Shown: positions 1-11,426 of the stretch, piece after piece
Layout: every line of letters begins with the position of its first letter
Numbering within the stretch: position 1 is the first letter of the stretch
NCBI GenBank assembly: GCA_036877525.1
Contig: JAZGTH010000087.1
Span: forward strand, 2,212,001-2,276,000
From: Chromobotia macracanthus
Lineage: Eukaryota > Chordata > Actinopteri > Cypriniformes > Botiidae
Reading direction: 5' to 3'
DNA length: 64,000 bases
Notes under the pieces: generated by a model
Seen by the model: only the letters and a program-made list of their open reading frames with translations
Databases searched by the model: none
Told to the model about the DNA's origin: nothing
Position numbers and translations under genes: made by a program

Positions 1-2076
1 CAACAGTGTATATGTAAAAGTGTGTTATGGAAACTCCTCTTTGATGGTAATTGAAATCCTGCTCTAGAGTCAAGAGTAAATCGAGAGTATTTTAATGAGT
101 TACGACACTTTACAATTTAAAGGGTTTTACTACACATACAAAAGGCCTACATACATTTTTACTTTCATGCCATCTAATTATGCCTATCCACCTCCAAAAT
201 GTGTGTAAATCTAAATCTGAACTGACATCTGTTTGCCAGTCCTCATAAAGAACCAAATGAAAGTAATTTTATGAGCCCTCCACCGTTTCATCTCCTTAAA
301 GGTGTAGTATGTTATTTCTGCAGGAATAGTATCAAAGGAATCACAAAAAATTGCTGTTTTAATACAGGTTTTCTAAACATTCCCCCCATTGAACATGCAA
401 ACAGTAAGTCCTGCCCCGGACTCACACCACTGGCTGAGCCAATGCTTCTGTGCTCAAACAAACAGAGCAGTGTTTATGTTTTTAAGGGTAAATGAACCTA
501 TGAATGCCTTTCTCATAGTCATCTCTGCATATTAAACTGGAAAAGGAGAAAGTATTTAAACATCAGAAAATTTAGGTTAAAAATGTCCTCTAATCAGGTC
601 TTTCCACTATAGCATAAACTATAGTTTCATTGACTGTCCTCTAAGTGACCTCCTCATCAAGTTACTCATCCAGAAAAGATTTCAGATTTAGGTTAGGTTT
701 TACGCATTGCTTGTCTTGAATAAGTTAGTCTGTTTGTCCAGCCTCCACTGTCCAGCTGGAGAAAATTACAACACAGGAGGCTATTACAACTCATAATAAA
801 TGAAGTGACCTTCCTTCTGGCACAGCCCCAATGAACACCCCTTATGTGACCATATGGCTCATTAGACCAAAAGGAATTGTAGAAAATCCTTTGACCCGCT
901 TTAAAACTTCAGGCTAATAACAAAGCTGAAAGGATGCGTAAAAAGTCAACTGCTTCCAGGCGAATAACTGTTGATAGTCTTTGCTAATTCACAAACTCCT
1001 TCCATTCAACTTCTACAGTAAAAATAATTTCTTCTGAAAACCGTGTTTATGTAAATGTGGTATCATTCATCTTCTGCTGACAGCTTGAGATACGTTTTGC
1101 TTCAGAGGTTAAAATGTAAATATAAAACTACAGCTCTGGAAAAATCACGTAACTTTCATCGCTAATAATAACACCAGTGAAAAGGTTGTTTTGGGCATTG
1201 TCATAAAAAAACTGATATTTGCTATTACAAATACAGAATTCAGTTTAATAATAAATAAACTAAAATGACGTTACCCTTGAAATGTATCTGAATGTTTTAC
1301 TGATCAAAGAATAGTGTAAAAATAAACATAATTTTAAGGCACCACGCTGGCAGGGCCCTCTGGAGAACCTCTGGACACCCTTTCAGTTTTCTGAGAAACT
1401 GTCAGTTTCTGCAAGAACTTGAAAGATGGTCAACTGTTCCTGAAACAGTATTCAGGGGGAGAAACACTAACTGTGACGACTCCCATCACAAGTGTTGCAC
1501 TGTAGCTGTGTTAAAAGGTTCTTTGTGCATATTTGGCATTTGTGTATAGTCCATGTCCCGGTGTTCACACAGAGCTGTGCTCACTCAGAGAGGATGCTGG
1601 GGCTGACCTCAGCTCCACTGACCCTCATAAGCTTCTCAAAGCATTCATGTTATGGCAGAGGGGGCTACCCTGCGCTGAAACCAAAGCTTTTATGCATAAG
1701 ATAAGATTCCCATTCAGCCCGACAGCGCATTCAAACTCTCAGAGTTCAACTCCTCTTGTGCTCAACAGGTTGCCACACTCATCTTGCCGATGCCACTCAC
1801 AGACGTGCAGTAGGTCTCCACCTGAGACTTTGGGTTTTGCACTGATCATTTAAGCCAGTCTGACATTCATTTGGTTAACTGTGCCATGTTTCTACACTTG
1901 GGTCTGTCGGCCCTCAGTCCTCGCTCTGGCAGCTGAATATATCTCCTCTATCAGGCTGCTATTCTTGGGACCGCTCCCCACACGACTGGGGGGTGGCACA
2001 CAGGAATTAGACAGACAAAAGTCCCACTGCATTAAAACAGAAATGGATGAATGCATTGAGCTGGACATCATCTTAC
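1..2076 (-). other. rhoj: rhoj intron 1 (5' part)
   Basis: This is the beginning of the first rhoj intron, read on the minus strand from the donor at 2071-2076 to the window edge. I found no second rhoj exon on the minus strand; the downstream exons with the switch II region must lie outside the window. The stretch is ordinary AT-rich intronic DNA. Short open frames on both strands show no recognisable domain. Confidence 0.75.
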
Positions 2077-2275
2077 CTGCGTAATGGTCAAATACAGTCG
2101 GCACATATTCTTCTGGAAAGGCATCGTTTGCGTAACTCATCAGCAGACAGGTTTTCCCCACCGCTCCGTCTCCCACCACGACGCACTTCAACATCTTTCT
2201 GGCGGTGGTGTGGAGAGGTGTATCCTCACACACATCCGCTGCATTCTGCCTGCTTTTCGAGCCGAGAGTAGGCAT
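2077..2275 (-). CDS. rhoj: Rho-family GTPase RhoJ, first coding exon
   Basis: This exon encodes the N-terminal 66 residues plus one base of a small GTPase of the Cdc42-like RhoJ/RhoQ group. These are membrane-associated GTP switches that act on actin and endocytic traffic; RhoJ is prominent in endothelium. Seen here: a 27-residue N-terminal extension, then MLKCVVVGDGAVGKTC with the P-loop GDGAVGKT at about residues 35-42, then switch I ending YVPTVFDHYA. The exon ends cattacgcag with donor gtaaga, splitting a valine codon as expected for this family at DHYA|V. The ATG at 2273-2275 is chosen as the start because it is the first ATG in frame before the GTPase core; the open frame continues upstream of it but with no ATG seen. 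RhoJ and RhoQ are almost identical here, so the name rests on the divergent neighbour kcnh5, which matches the human KCNH5-RHOJ arrangement. RhoQ is the alternative. Confidence 0.88.
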
Positions 2276-2652
2276 GATAGTTGTGGAAGAGCAGGAACTG
2301 TATTCACCACGGGTTTCAATCCCCTTGATCGACAAAACCCAGACGATATCCTCACACTTGAAACCGCGATCTTCTCGGTTTTACGCGTCTTTACGCAATC
2401 CGTCATGCAGGCGATCCGCGCGTAAGCTCTCGCTTCCCAAACAAGCCGACGCCATCTACAGCAGGTTCAGGAAAACTTGCGATAACTCCTGCAACTTGCA
2501 TCCCGTTGTTTTGACATTTTTCTTCTGATCCAGCGACGAGACCGCTTCTGTGGCCGCGGTTTAATCCATCGGTTCGCCAAACGGCTTCTCACACTCGCCC
2601 TGCGCGGTTACGCATCGTCGGTTTCAGGAAATCTTTGGTTTCCTTGTGAGAT

Positions 2653-2662
2653 CCATATTAGG
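2653..2662. promoter_or_regulatory. CArG box (SRF site) upstream of rhoj
   Basis: ccatattagg is a perfect CC(A/T)6GG element, the same ten bases as the core of the c-fos serum response element. It lies about 380 bp upstream of the rhoj start codon. Read on the minus strand, an ETS-like aggaaac follows about ten bases further on, a CArG plus ETS pairing like that used by SRF and ternary complex factors. Function is inferred from the motif. Confidence 0.45.
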
Positions 2663-2826
2663 CAGGAGTGGGTTGGGAACAATAGAGGCTCTGTCCACAT
2701 CCCACTCACCCAGACTGGAAAACTTCAGGAGGGAGGAAGTAATCCTGAACTTCTGTCTGCAGTTCCTAAAATGTGGAGCCACAGAGAAGCAGGATGATTT
2801 GAGGTGGAAACTGTGTCTGTACTTAT

Positions 2827-2829
2827 TTT

Positions 2830-2880
<51 letters not shown>

Positions 2881-2894
2881 CTCTCTCTTTCTTT
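2827..2894. repeat. (CTTT)n microsatellite
   Basis: About 68 bp of tandem ctttcttt with a short ctctctct interruption near the end. It is pure pyrimidine on the plus strand, in the middle of the divergent promoter interval, and is likely length-polymorphic. Confidence 0.97.
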
Positions 2895-3276
2895 ATTTAC
2901 AGTGTCTGTGTCAAGCTTATAGATTAATTCATACCATTAAAGACCTACACCTATTTTCTGTGCATACCCTTGTTAAATGCAGATGAATAATGCCTAATAA
3001 ACGAACACAAACGCTGGGGATAACAGCTGACGTGCACCTAAAGTTTATTCATGTAAAACGATGTCGCATTCACGTCTGAAACGTTTTACAAAACGTGAAA
3101 ATACGGATTCATGAAAATACTTCACAAACATGACGCAGGGCACTTCAGGCAACAGAGACCGGCTGTGCAGTTTAAAGAAATAGCTGTGCATTATTAATAA
3201 AACATCATAAACCTCATAAAGAGATGAGATTTAGAAGTTACACAGGAAATAAAACCTGAAATTACATTCATGCAGC

Positions 3277-3284
3277 TTTATAAG
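3277..3284 (+). promoter_or_regulatory. TATA-like element for kcnh5
   Basis: tttataag lies 289 bp upstream of the kcnh5 ATG, at the edge of the GC-rich block. If used, transcription would start near 3305-3315. The AT content makes chance occurrence quite possible. Confidence 0.25.
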
Positions 3285-3375
3285 TGGCACATCGCATCTG
3301 TTGCGCGTCACTGTCTCCATGGCATCCAGCTCCAGATTCCTCTACGAGTCACTTTTAATGGTTACAGGACGCGAG

Positions 3376-3387
3376 TGCGCATGCGCA
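3376..3387. promoter_or_regulatory. NRF1 palindrome in kcnh5 proximal promoter
   Basis: tgcgcatgcgca is a perfect 12-bp palindrome and a full match to the NRF1 consensus. It sits 186 bp upstream of the kcnh5 start codon in the CpG-rich block. NRF1 is a common activator of CpG-island promoters, including neuronal genes. The match is seen; use is inferred. Confidence 0.6.
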
Positions 3388-3468
3388 GTAGAGCAGAGGA
3401 GCCTGCAGAAGTGCGAGTGCTGCTTGCAACAAAGCGCTCATAGCGGTCGGGCACGGCGCAGCGTTACC

Positions 3469-3645
3469 ATGATCTTCTCCATCCCACCGACAGATACCCA
3501 TCCCGCCTGCATCACTCCAACGACCAGCCTCCGCCAAGTCCTCCAGCCTGAGCGCCGCCGCCCGGCCGCAGAATGCACGGGGGAAAGAGGGGACTGGTGG
3601 CCCCGCAAAACACTTTTCTGGAAAACATTGTGCGTCGCTCCAGTG
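3469..3645 (+). other. overlapping upstream ORF in kcnh5 exon 1
   Basis: An ATG in good context (accATGa) lies 104 nt upstream of the kcnh5 start and in a different frame. It has 59 codons in exon 1. After splicing to exon 2 it would run 15 more codons and stop at the tag at 11348-11350, overlapping the channel start. If the 5' UTR reaches upstream of 3469, this would lower translation of the main frame. Whether it is transcribed is unknown. Confidence 0.35.
3573..3645 (+). CDS. kcnh5: kcnh5 exon 1: N-terminal cap
   Basis: Encodes 24 residues beginning MHGGKRGLVAPQNTFLENIV, plus the first base of a glutamate codon, and ends at donor g|gtaaga. This is the start of the EAG domain, the amphipathic cap that contacts the cyclic-nucleotide-binding homology domain and tunes gating. 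Human KCNH5 begins MPGGKRGLV, so only the second residue differs here. The ATG has A at -3. It is chosen because it aligns exactly with the family start; the upstream ATG at 3469 is out of frame. Confidence 0.93.
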
Positions 3646-4043
3646 GTAAGATGATTTCTTCAGATTGCAGCACCTGGTGAAGTGATGGAGAAAGTGTTTA
3701 TGTAGTGAAGTTACGTTTGCCTTTTGCCTGTTTCAGTTTTCTCATGCTTTCTTGTGTGCAGAAATGATAATGAGTTTGTGTCCAACTTTTACAGTTTATA
3801 TCCTGCCAAATTAAAATTGTGCCAATAAGTCCAGTTTCCTTATATACAAAGGAGAGGTTTATTATTCATTTTAAGAGCGGTTTAATATTTACAGTGAGTT
3901 TGAACAAGTCAGTTCTTCATACTCTTGTGTTTCATCAGAGGAAAGTGAGTTGATATATTTGGGTACCGAAGCGCAATACCGCGCGTTTAACCAAACCGTG
4001 CCAAATGTGATCTCTCTTTCAGCACAATCACAGCAATTCAGCA

Positions 4044-4079
4044 CATCACATTCATCACATTCATCACATTCATCACATT
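4044..4079. repeat. 9-bp tandem repeat (catcacatt)4
   Basis: Four exact head-to-tail copies of catcacatt. It makes a short SHSSHSSHS-like peptide run in overlapping open frames, which are not genes. Confidence 0.95.
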
Positions 4080-7000
4080 TCTCAGTCGCTTCACAAACAT
4101 TGCTTTTATTGGTACTGGTCATTTTCTGCATCCATTCATTATGTAAGTATCTGGTTATATGGGACATCTTCTGCACTCATGATGAAGCGCACACGGGAAA
4201 CATTTATCTTGTGATGATAAAGTGCGTGAATCTGACGAGAAAAAGTGTTTCACTTTTTACCATTTAAACTGATGCTTTAAAATGTTGTAGTACATGGACA
4301 CAAGTATTGTTTTACAGCCAACTTTAATCATGTATTTTTATAATTGTATAATTTTAAATCTTAAAGTCTTTAAATGATCTATTATTATTATTGTTGTAAA
4401 ATATATAGAGTTTAATTCAAACAGAGATCTGTTTAATTCTTTATTGTCATTCAACAGTTTAACACAGCACGAGTTTGTCTGAAGATGCTGTTGGTTATGT
4501 GATGGTGTTTCTCATCTGTGATGGTTTGGTGATTCGGTGTCACTTTTAAACACATTTTGTGTGTGAATCTGCCGCAGGTTTGTTCGGGTTTGTGAATAAG
4601 GACCTCACCAGCAGAGGTCACACTGGATTACACTGCAACTAAATATATTTATTCATTTTACTTTTGCTCTCTTCTGCTCTGCCTGTAATCTTTCACACAC
4701 TCATTAAGCATACACGTTTAATGGATGAATCTGGGTTGTTTTTGTATGCAGTGAGACCTGAAATCTCGTGTGTGTGTGTGTCTGTGTGTGGGTTCATGCA
4801 GTGTCCTCTTTGCTCATGAAACCACACTATGACATTTGCCACGGGCAAATCTCTGAACTCTCCGGGTCTCCTACACACTCCTTTCCAAACCTAAAGCAAA
4901 TCAGACACGTTTGTATTTTCAGAAGGGAAAGAGATGCTGATTCTAAAGGATTCTCAACTCTCACAGACAGATCTTAATCACAGTCAGTGTATTAACATTA
5001 AAGGCGTTTGTTGTTCGTGAGCTCCTCGAGTCACTGTGGGATCATTTAACATTTAGTTGATGCAGTGAGTGCAGAAATTAACACACATACTCTTTATATT
5101 CGGGTTCAGATTGAGCCGTACAGCAGACCTCATATGGTTTCTAGACCCGCCCAAGCCCCTCCCATTAGATACTGAAATATGCTGCCTGAAGCTGAATGAT
5201 TGGCTGATTTGTGTATTTAAATTTACATATACATTAATTTAATTCCCTGTCATAGACTTTATTATCATTAACTTACATTTAATTGACAAAAGGCTTATAA
5301 TTTGTTGCTATGACGATTTTTTTTCATTATTTAAAGATTTTAAAAGAGATCTGTGAGGAAACAAATTACAAATTCAGGAAGTTCCAAATAGGAGGCAAGT
5401 TAAGGTCTCTTTGAACAATGAGAGATTAGGCCTCATCAACATGTTTTTTTTTGAAGGTAAATCTTTCTTCGACAATTTCGTTTAGTAGATTTGTGAATTT
5501 CTGTATTTCTTCTGTGCTTGAAATGCTCCCAATAAGCTTCCAGTTCCAAATTTAAGAGGCGAGGGCACACGTGGAGGTTAAGATGGAGAGTGACAATGAA
5601 CAGAAAATGTTCTTAACACGGTTACAAACCTCAGGTGCCGTTTAGAGCAGAGTGATTACTTACAGTCTGATTCTTGCAGCTGTAAGAAGCCATTGCAGAA
5701 TGTCAATAAGGGACTTTTACATTTTGTTTGTGCTCATTGGCAGAAGAAGAACACGGACACCATAGGGCTTCAGATGGAGTGACACTCTTGGCAGTGAGAA
5801 GGAGAAGCTGTGTAGTTGATTTCCAGGATTTCACATGATGTAGATGTTTGTTGTTGTGTTTATGATGTTATATATTGTATGTGAAAACTGGTAAGGTTTT
5901 AATGGGTAATGGAAAGATCACACCTGATTTGATGAGGTCACTCAACCAGCTTCTTCATCCCTTAAGTAGAAACCTGATCAAAACTTCCCTAGACATGAAG
6001 TTGTGCTTGGCATGATACTAACACTGTAATGCTGTTGTGAATTATGCAAGAGACTGAAATTATCCGAACACTGTGCATAATTCTGTCAGGAGTTCATATA
6101 TTGTTTCCTGCAATATTTGTGCTTCTGGTGTTTTATATTGTTACACACAAAATAATAAAGCTTGTCAGAGGTGCAGCTGTCAAAATGTTGAGGTGTTTGT
6201 AAGGTTTTATGTATGTGTCCCTCATTTACAGCTCCCTGCAGGTCTTCTCCAATATCCCTTTGTTTGGGATAGAGGAGTTTTGCCAGCTCACTTATAGAGG
6301 GACTGAACAAAGTCAGCGTTTATATTGCTTTTTACTTTGTCATATCATTTATTTGAATAACACAAAAGCAGCGCACAGTTTCCACCAGTTTTCTTATGTA
6401 AGTAGCAAGCAGGTGATTTTTAATGTGTTAAAGTTGCTTTTTGTAGTCAGGCTGATGTTGACTAATCGATGACAACAGGAGTTCTCATTGGCTGGGGAAA
6501 TAACTTTTTTTTTAGAATAAAGTTGACAATTTCATAATGTGGCAGCATTATTTCAGTTGTTATTTTTCAAATGTTATTATTATTTTATTATTTTGGGTTA
6601 TTATGCTGTTTTCTCCCACTGTTGTTTCTTTATTCTCTCCCTCTTTTTTCTCTCTTCTTTCCACCTCAGAACTGTTCATTTGTGTGTGGGGCTTATGCAA
6701 TGTACCGCAGCTCATCTGAGCATGCTCTTTGGTAACGCTTGTCACAGTGCGAGGTGTACAGGCACACTACACACTCTTAAAGAGATAAAGTAACACAGAC
6801 GCAGAGGAGCGATGCTAAAATTGTGATACAGTTAAAAAGTCAAACAAAAGGAGGCAAAGAGCAAACATGTATACTGTATCAACAAACCCTAAAAAGAGAG
6901 GCAGAAGAAAGCAAACAAATTGGATAAGTAGAGAGTGTGCTAAGATGAAACATCTGAAAATATTGGAGACACAAGAAAGAAATACCAGCAAGAAGATCAC

Positions 7001-7439
7001 AGAGTGAAGAATCTATAGAGAGAAATGTATGGACCGTAGATACCAAAGATAATCAGTGTTAAATACAGAGAGCTGGCTGTGTTTTTGTGTCTGGTAAGCC
7101 AAAGAAAACCAATATCCAAAGTGTTTTCTGTTTCTCCTACATGCACAGGATCCATAATGGCCACCAGAAAATCCTGGTTTTCCTTTCGTTTACACAGTAG
7201 TTGCTCCTTCACACTGGAAATGAGAAGCTGGTGCAGCACTATACAGTGGAATAGTGTTACATGCACAGAGAAAAAATGCATTATACAGTAGGGTGATGAG
7301 TCCAAAAATAGAAGAAGTGTGTCTGTTCAGTGTCATTACTTCTCACTGGGGTAACTGGCAGGAGTTACATGCAGATGAGCTTGGAGAAGATAGCTTTTTA
7401 CCACCTAATAGCAGCAGGCAGGAAGGGTCCACGATGGAG

Positions 7440-7735
7440 AGCACGAGCTCAGTGAATGTTTCATGTTTTCTGCAACCTAGAAAACTGTTAGAACATCTCC
7501 GACAGTCCACACTGAAAGTCCTGAGCCACCTCAGCGAGTACAGACTGCTCTGGTCTTTCTTGTACAGTGTGGTGCATGCTGTCAGTCCCTTCTGCTGTTC
7601 TGTGGTCTCTCAAGTATTTGTGGGATTGTACAGTTTTTATTTTTCCATCCTGGATCACAGCTGCTTTCAGAACTTTACTTGCACAATGGAGATCCACCAC
7701 CAACTCCATTGTTGTTCAGGTTTATTGAAAGATAG
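7440..7735 (-). mobile_element. decayed LINE reverse-transcriptase fragment
   Basis: On the minus strand one frame reads MELVVDLH...GKIKTVQSHKYL. After a frameshift the neighbouring frame reads LYKKDQSSLYSLRWLRTF at about 7566-7495. These match the landmarks KEMVVDF...V..VQSYKYLG and LYKKGQSRLYFLRRLRSF that recur in the late reverse-transcriptase/thumb region of teleost L2/CR1/Rex-type non-LTR retrotransposons (recognised from memory). It is truncated and frameshifted, and lies opposite to kcnh5 in intron 1. It encodes nothing functional. The exact family cannot be set without a repeat library. Confidence 0.65.
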
Positions 7736-10700
7736 TAAAGTAAATGGAAAAGTAAAGGAATCTGGGACTACTTTAAGCCCCCCCATTGTCCACAACAATA
7801 TTTGGAGTCCTCTCACTCAATTTCTTCCCAATAAAATATTTTAGATCTTAGCATAACTAGAAAGATACTCAATATAAAAACAACAAAACACTAAGAAATA
7901 CCTACCTTATTTTAATGCTTGTGTTGTCTTGTTTTGAGTCATTTTAAGTCATCTTGAGGCTCCCTCGCTTAAAAACACTACTGTAATCTCAAAAAACGCT
8001 ACCTGTTGAGGTGAAGGCAGTGAATGAATCAGGAGACTGTAGAATTGTCCATCTGTATTACTCTTGAATTTGTTTCTAAGCCAGTAGCTGTAAAGATGCA
8101 TTTACAACATTTAATGATAATAAAAGGCACATTGTGAGGCTGGGATGAGCCCTGTCAATTTGGACAAATGTGTTTTATTAAAGGTGACATATCAGCCCTC
8201 AGGAAATGTCAAACTTTTTCTGACCTCCTTTAATCCTTTCAGTTGAAATTCAAGACGTTAGCGTGAGAGTGAATCGACAACTGGCTTCAAAGTCATTTGC
8301 TTAAGACAAGACCTTCGGCCAGAGATTGACAGTGGTTATTTCCTAATGCACAGGCCCTGGACATCTCTCTTCTTACTGGAAGTAATGGAGTCAAATGCTG
8401 ACACACGAAAAAGTGTCGCGCTGTAATTGAATAGAGAATTATAGGGCGAGACAGCAAGTGGAGATGAAGTAAAGGTCACAAATTGTCTGACAGCAGAGAG
8501 TATTCTGTACACGGTTTCAATAATCAGAATCATTCATAATCTATTTCTCTCTTTTGTCAAATCTTAAAGTTGTGAATCTGAATCATGGCTTGGTGTTTCT
8601 TGTTAGCATAGCAGATTTGCAGGACACTGACATTAAGGCATTTTTCTGGTTTAGCTCACTGTAAAGAAGGGCTTTTGAGTCACAGATATAAAGAAATGTG
8701 AATGACTTTGAATCTGCATAAACACTTTTGAGCAACAGCATTTCCATTTATGTTGTTCCCAGCTAGCTACAAAGTTGTCTGTTCTTCATACTTAAGAATG
8801 TTGCTAATCTAAGGATGTACACATTCCCAGAATGCATTGCAGCTGAGTAAATTATGCATAGTGTTATTGTTTTACTGTCTGCTGTCTTTATTTAAGCTGC
8901 TGATGTTGTTTATGTTGTTTATGCTGTCTTTTTAGTGTTGTGCGGTATTATTAAGACTATTTCACTTAATGAAAGTTTGTGGATTGTTAATGGAGGTTTC
9001 TGGACCCTGTGCTAAATGTTCTCTTTCTCAGAGATGAGGCTCATAGATTTCACGTCTTATTAATGCTGTATGAATGAAATGATGACAAATGAAAACTCAT
9101 TTTGCTGCTGATTGATGATTGGTTGAACAGGAAACCTGTAGCTGAGATGACAAGAATTAATTGGCTGAACGTTCTGCATTCGGTGAATGATCATCACTGT
9201 TCACAGTCGTACTTGTGTACGGCTGATTAGAAACGTAAGACAGAACTCAAAAATCGTATGATTGCTCTTTATTTCTTTTTTTATTGTCATGCTAACATAT
9301 GGTTTATGTGTGTGTGGAAAAGAAAGAGTATCTGTTGGAGTCAGTTTTTGTGTGTGGGCTAGTAAAACAGAAGATTATGTGTGTATAAATAAATATGCTC
9401 GTCTGTGAGAGTATGACATTTTTCAGTACACTGGTGAGATATTGAGGACAGCTGTCTGTTGACCTCCCACATGGACTTGACGTGTTCATTGCTATATCTT
9501 TCAACACCGTCAGTATGTCTCTTATTTACTATTTACACAATAAGCTTTCAGCAGCCTCTCATCACAAACATAAAGTGCTGACTGAAGGCCTGAGGCTTCA
9601 CGTGGAACTGAAGTGTGATCAATGTCACCACCGCTTGGGTTATTTCATGTCTGTTTGAACATCTGTTGAAAACAACAACGCTCATTCGTGAAAGACGCAG
9701 GTAAATGTGAGCATCAATTTGCCTGGAACGAGATTATAAAGATGAAGCTTTCTAGAGACTAAATGTTTCGTAGTTTTTACATACCACTGGACAAAAGAGC
9801 CATGTCCTTTTATATAGCCTCTATAATGGATGCTCTTTTTAGCCTGAGGTGTCTTATATTGCTTTATCCTATTGGGCTTTGCTTTTCTCACTTTTAATAA
9901 CAACATACTGTCCTGACTTTAACCACAAGCATTGTAATTGCTTGTTATCTTCACGGTATCACAAAAAACAGTCGGATGTCTCTGCTTAAGACTTGTAGAC
10001 TTAAGACTCCGGTGCTGTTGTGCTGTGGAAATGTCGTGTTCTACAGGGCAAATCCGCTCGCCTGAACTCTTATACTTTATTAGTTATTAATGCTTGACTT
10101 CTTGGCAAAGACTTTATTATGTGAATGTGCTGTCTTCACAGAGAAAGTGATGTATCTTCAGTGACAGAACGTTACACGATTATCATATCACAGATCTGCA
10201 AACAGGATCTGGGTCGCTCGTGGCCCCGGGGAGCACTTCCTTGCAATTGGCCCCTGATGTGCGGGGGCCATGGGCCCTGGTGTGGAGGCCTCTGTAATGA
10301 GTCTCCACTTGTCTCCCTCAAGGGGACAGCACGTATTCTTCATGCATCGCCTTTCACATGGTCTTGCATAGGAGAAGAAGAGAATGGCCAATGTTTAATG
10401 GAACAGAGAAGCAGCCACCTTTTTAATGGCTGTGTCAAATGTCACTCTCATTCTCTTTTCCTGCAGGATGTGTGGGGGAATGCATGTGTTTAGAAAGAAC
10501 TGTAGTTGTGCTGCAGTTTCAAAATCTCTGTGGTGTGTGTGAGTGAGCAAAGAGGATTGTGTTTGTGTCCTTGTATGTGTGTGAGGATTTATATTCTCAC
10601 AGACATTTCTGCAACAAATTGTATCCTGATTTGTTTCCTGTCCTGTAATGTCCTCTTTGTCTGGCTATTTTTAGACCTGGTTAGGGGGTCTGATTTAGCC

Positions 10701-11302
10701 TCAGTAAAACACTGATGAAGACTAGAGAGCGCAGCAGAGCCTCTATAATGATGTAATCTCACAGGAACAATGTTCGCATGCCTTGGCCAAATCACAGCAT
10801 TTCAATAATACTGACATCACGACTGTTTTAATAAACCTGAATGAACTGATTAAGGCACTTTCAAGTTCAAAATAAGATCTAAAAATTCTTCTACTTATTA
10901 GTTTATTTTGTAGCTGTAATTTTTTGTTCAGTAATAGGACAGAATGCAGTTTAAAGCTCAGATCTCTTGGTAATTAAAATAAGCTAATGTGTCAGAGAAA
11001 ACAATTTGGTTTGGAATACGTTTGTCTAATAAATTTATCTACAAACAATACAAATTATCTAGTATTGTACCTAGTATGTACTTCTATTTAGTGCAAGATA
11101 CAGCATGATGTTTTATTGTTCTTTCGGTTTTAAAATTTGCTTCACTCTCTTTGAAAACCATTAAATAAACTTCTGACCTACCAAAACATTCAGTAAAGAT
11201 GTTTTACTGTATTTTCAAAAATACATTGAAAATGCATACTGTTAACATTATAGCTGTTATATTTGTGCACATTTAATAAAAGCATCTTTCATTTGTTTAC
11301 AG

Positions 11303-11426
11303 AGACAAGTTTCTTGTTGGGCAATGCTCAGATCGTGGAGTGGCCTATAGTTTACAGTAATGACGGATTCTGCAAGCTGTCTGGTTACCACAGGGCTGAA
11401 GTCATGCAGAAGAGCAGCACATGCAG
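11303..11426 (+). CDS. kcnh5: kcnh5 exon 2: PAS domain, first part
   Basis: Encodes ETSFLLGNAQIVEWPIVYSN followed by DGFCKLSGYHRAEVMQKSSTC, residues about 25-66; the final serine codon is split (ag|t). Acceptor tttacag, donor gtgagt. This is the first half of the PAS fold. The glutamate in IVEWP is aspartate in human KCNH5 and KCNH1, a conservative change. The rest is almost identical to human KCNH5. Confidence 0.94.

Larger units (their letters stand above)
2276..3572. promoter_or_regulatory. divergent rhoj/kcnh5 intergenic promoter interval
   Basis: These 1,297 bp separate the rhoj start codon (minus strand) from the kcnh5 start codon (plus strand), so both promoters and 5' UTRs should be here unless upstream non-coding exons exist. 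Two GC- and CpG-richer blocks flank an AT-rich middle: about 2330-2620 next to rhoj and about 3300-3650 next to kcnh5. The middle holds a CTTT microsatellite. Motifs seen are a CArG box at 2653-2662, a TATA-like tttataag at 3277-3284 and an NRF1 palindrome at 3376-3387. Start sites cannot be placed from sequence alone. Confidence 0.7.
3646..11302 (+). other. kcnh5: kcnh5 intron 1
   Basis: 7,657 bp, donor gtaaga, acceptor tttgtttacag. It holds a 9-bp tandem repeat at 4044-4079, a short TG tract near 4768-4790, a purine-biased stretch at about 6780-7030, a minus-strand LINE reverse-transcriptase relic at about 7440-7735, and a GC-rich block at about 10,195-10,330 followed by an exon-like acceptor at 10,466. 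The rest is AT-rich with nothing recognised. Confidence 0.9.

Noticed and set aside
5330..5460. Possible exon in intron 1
   Set aside because: No matching acceptor/donor pair with an open frame and no similarity to KCNH5; the kcnh5 exons already join without gaps.
6780..7030. Purine-rich stretch considered as a retroelement tail
   Set aside because: Only compositional bias; no polyadenylation signal plus A-tail and no target-site duplication seen.
7254..7844. 196-codon plus-strand open frame
   Set aside because: It lies opposite a minus-strand LINE relic, whose antisense explains the open frame; no domain on the plus strand.
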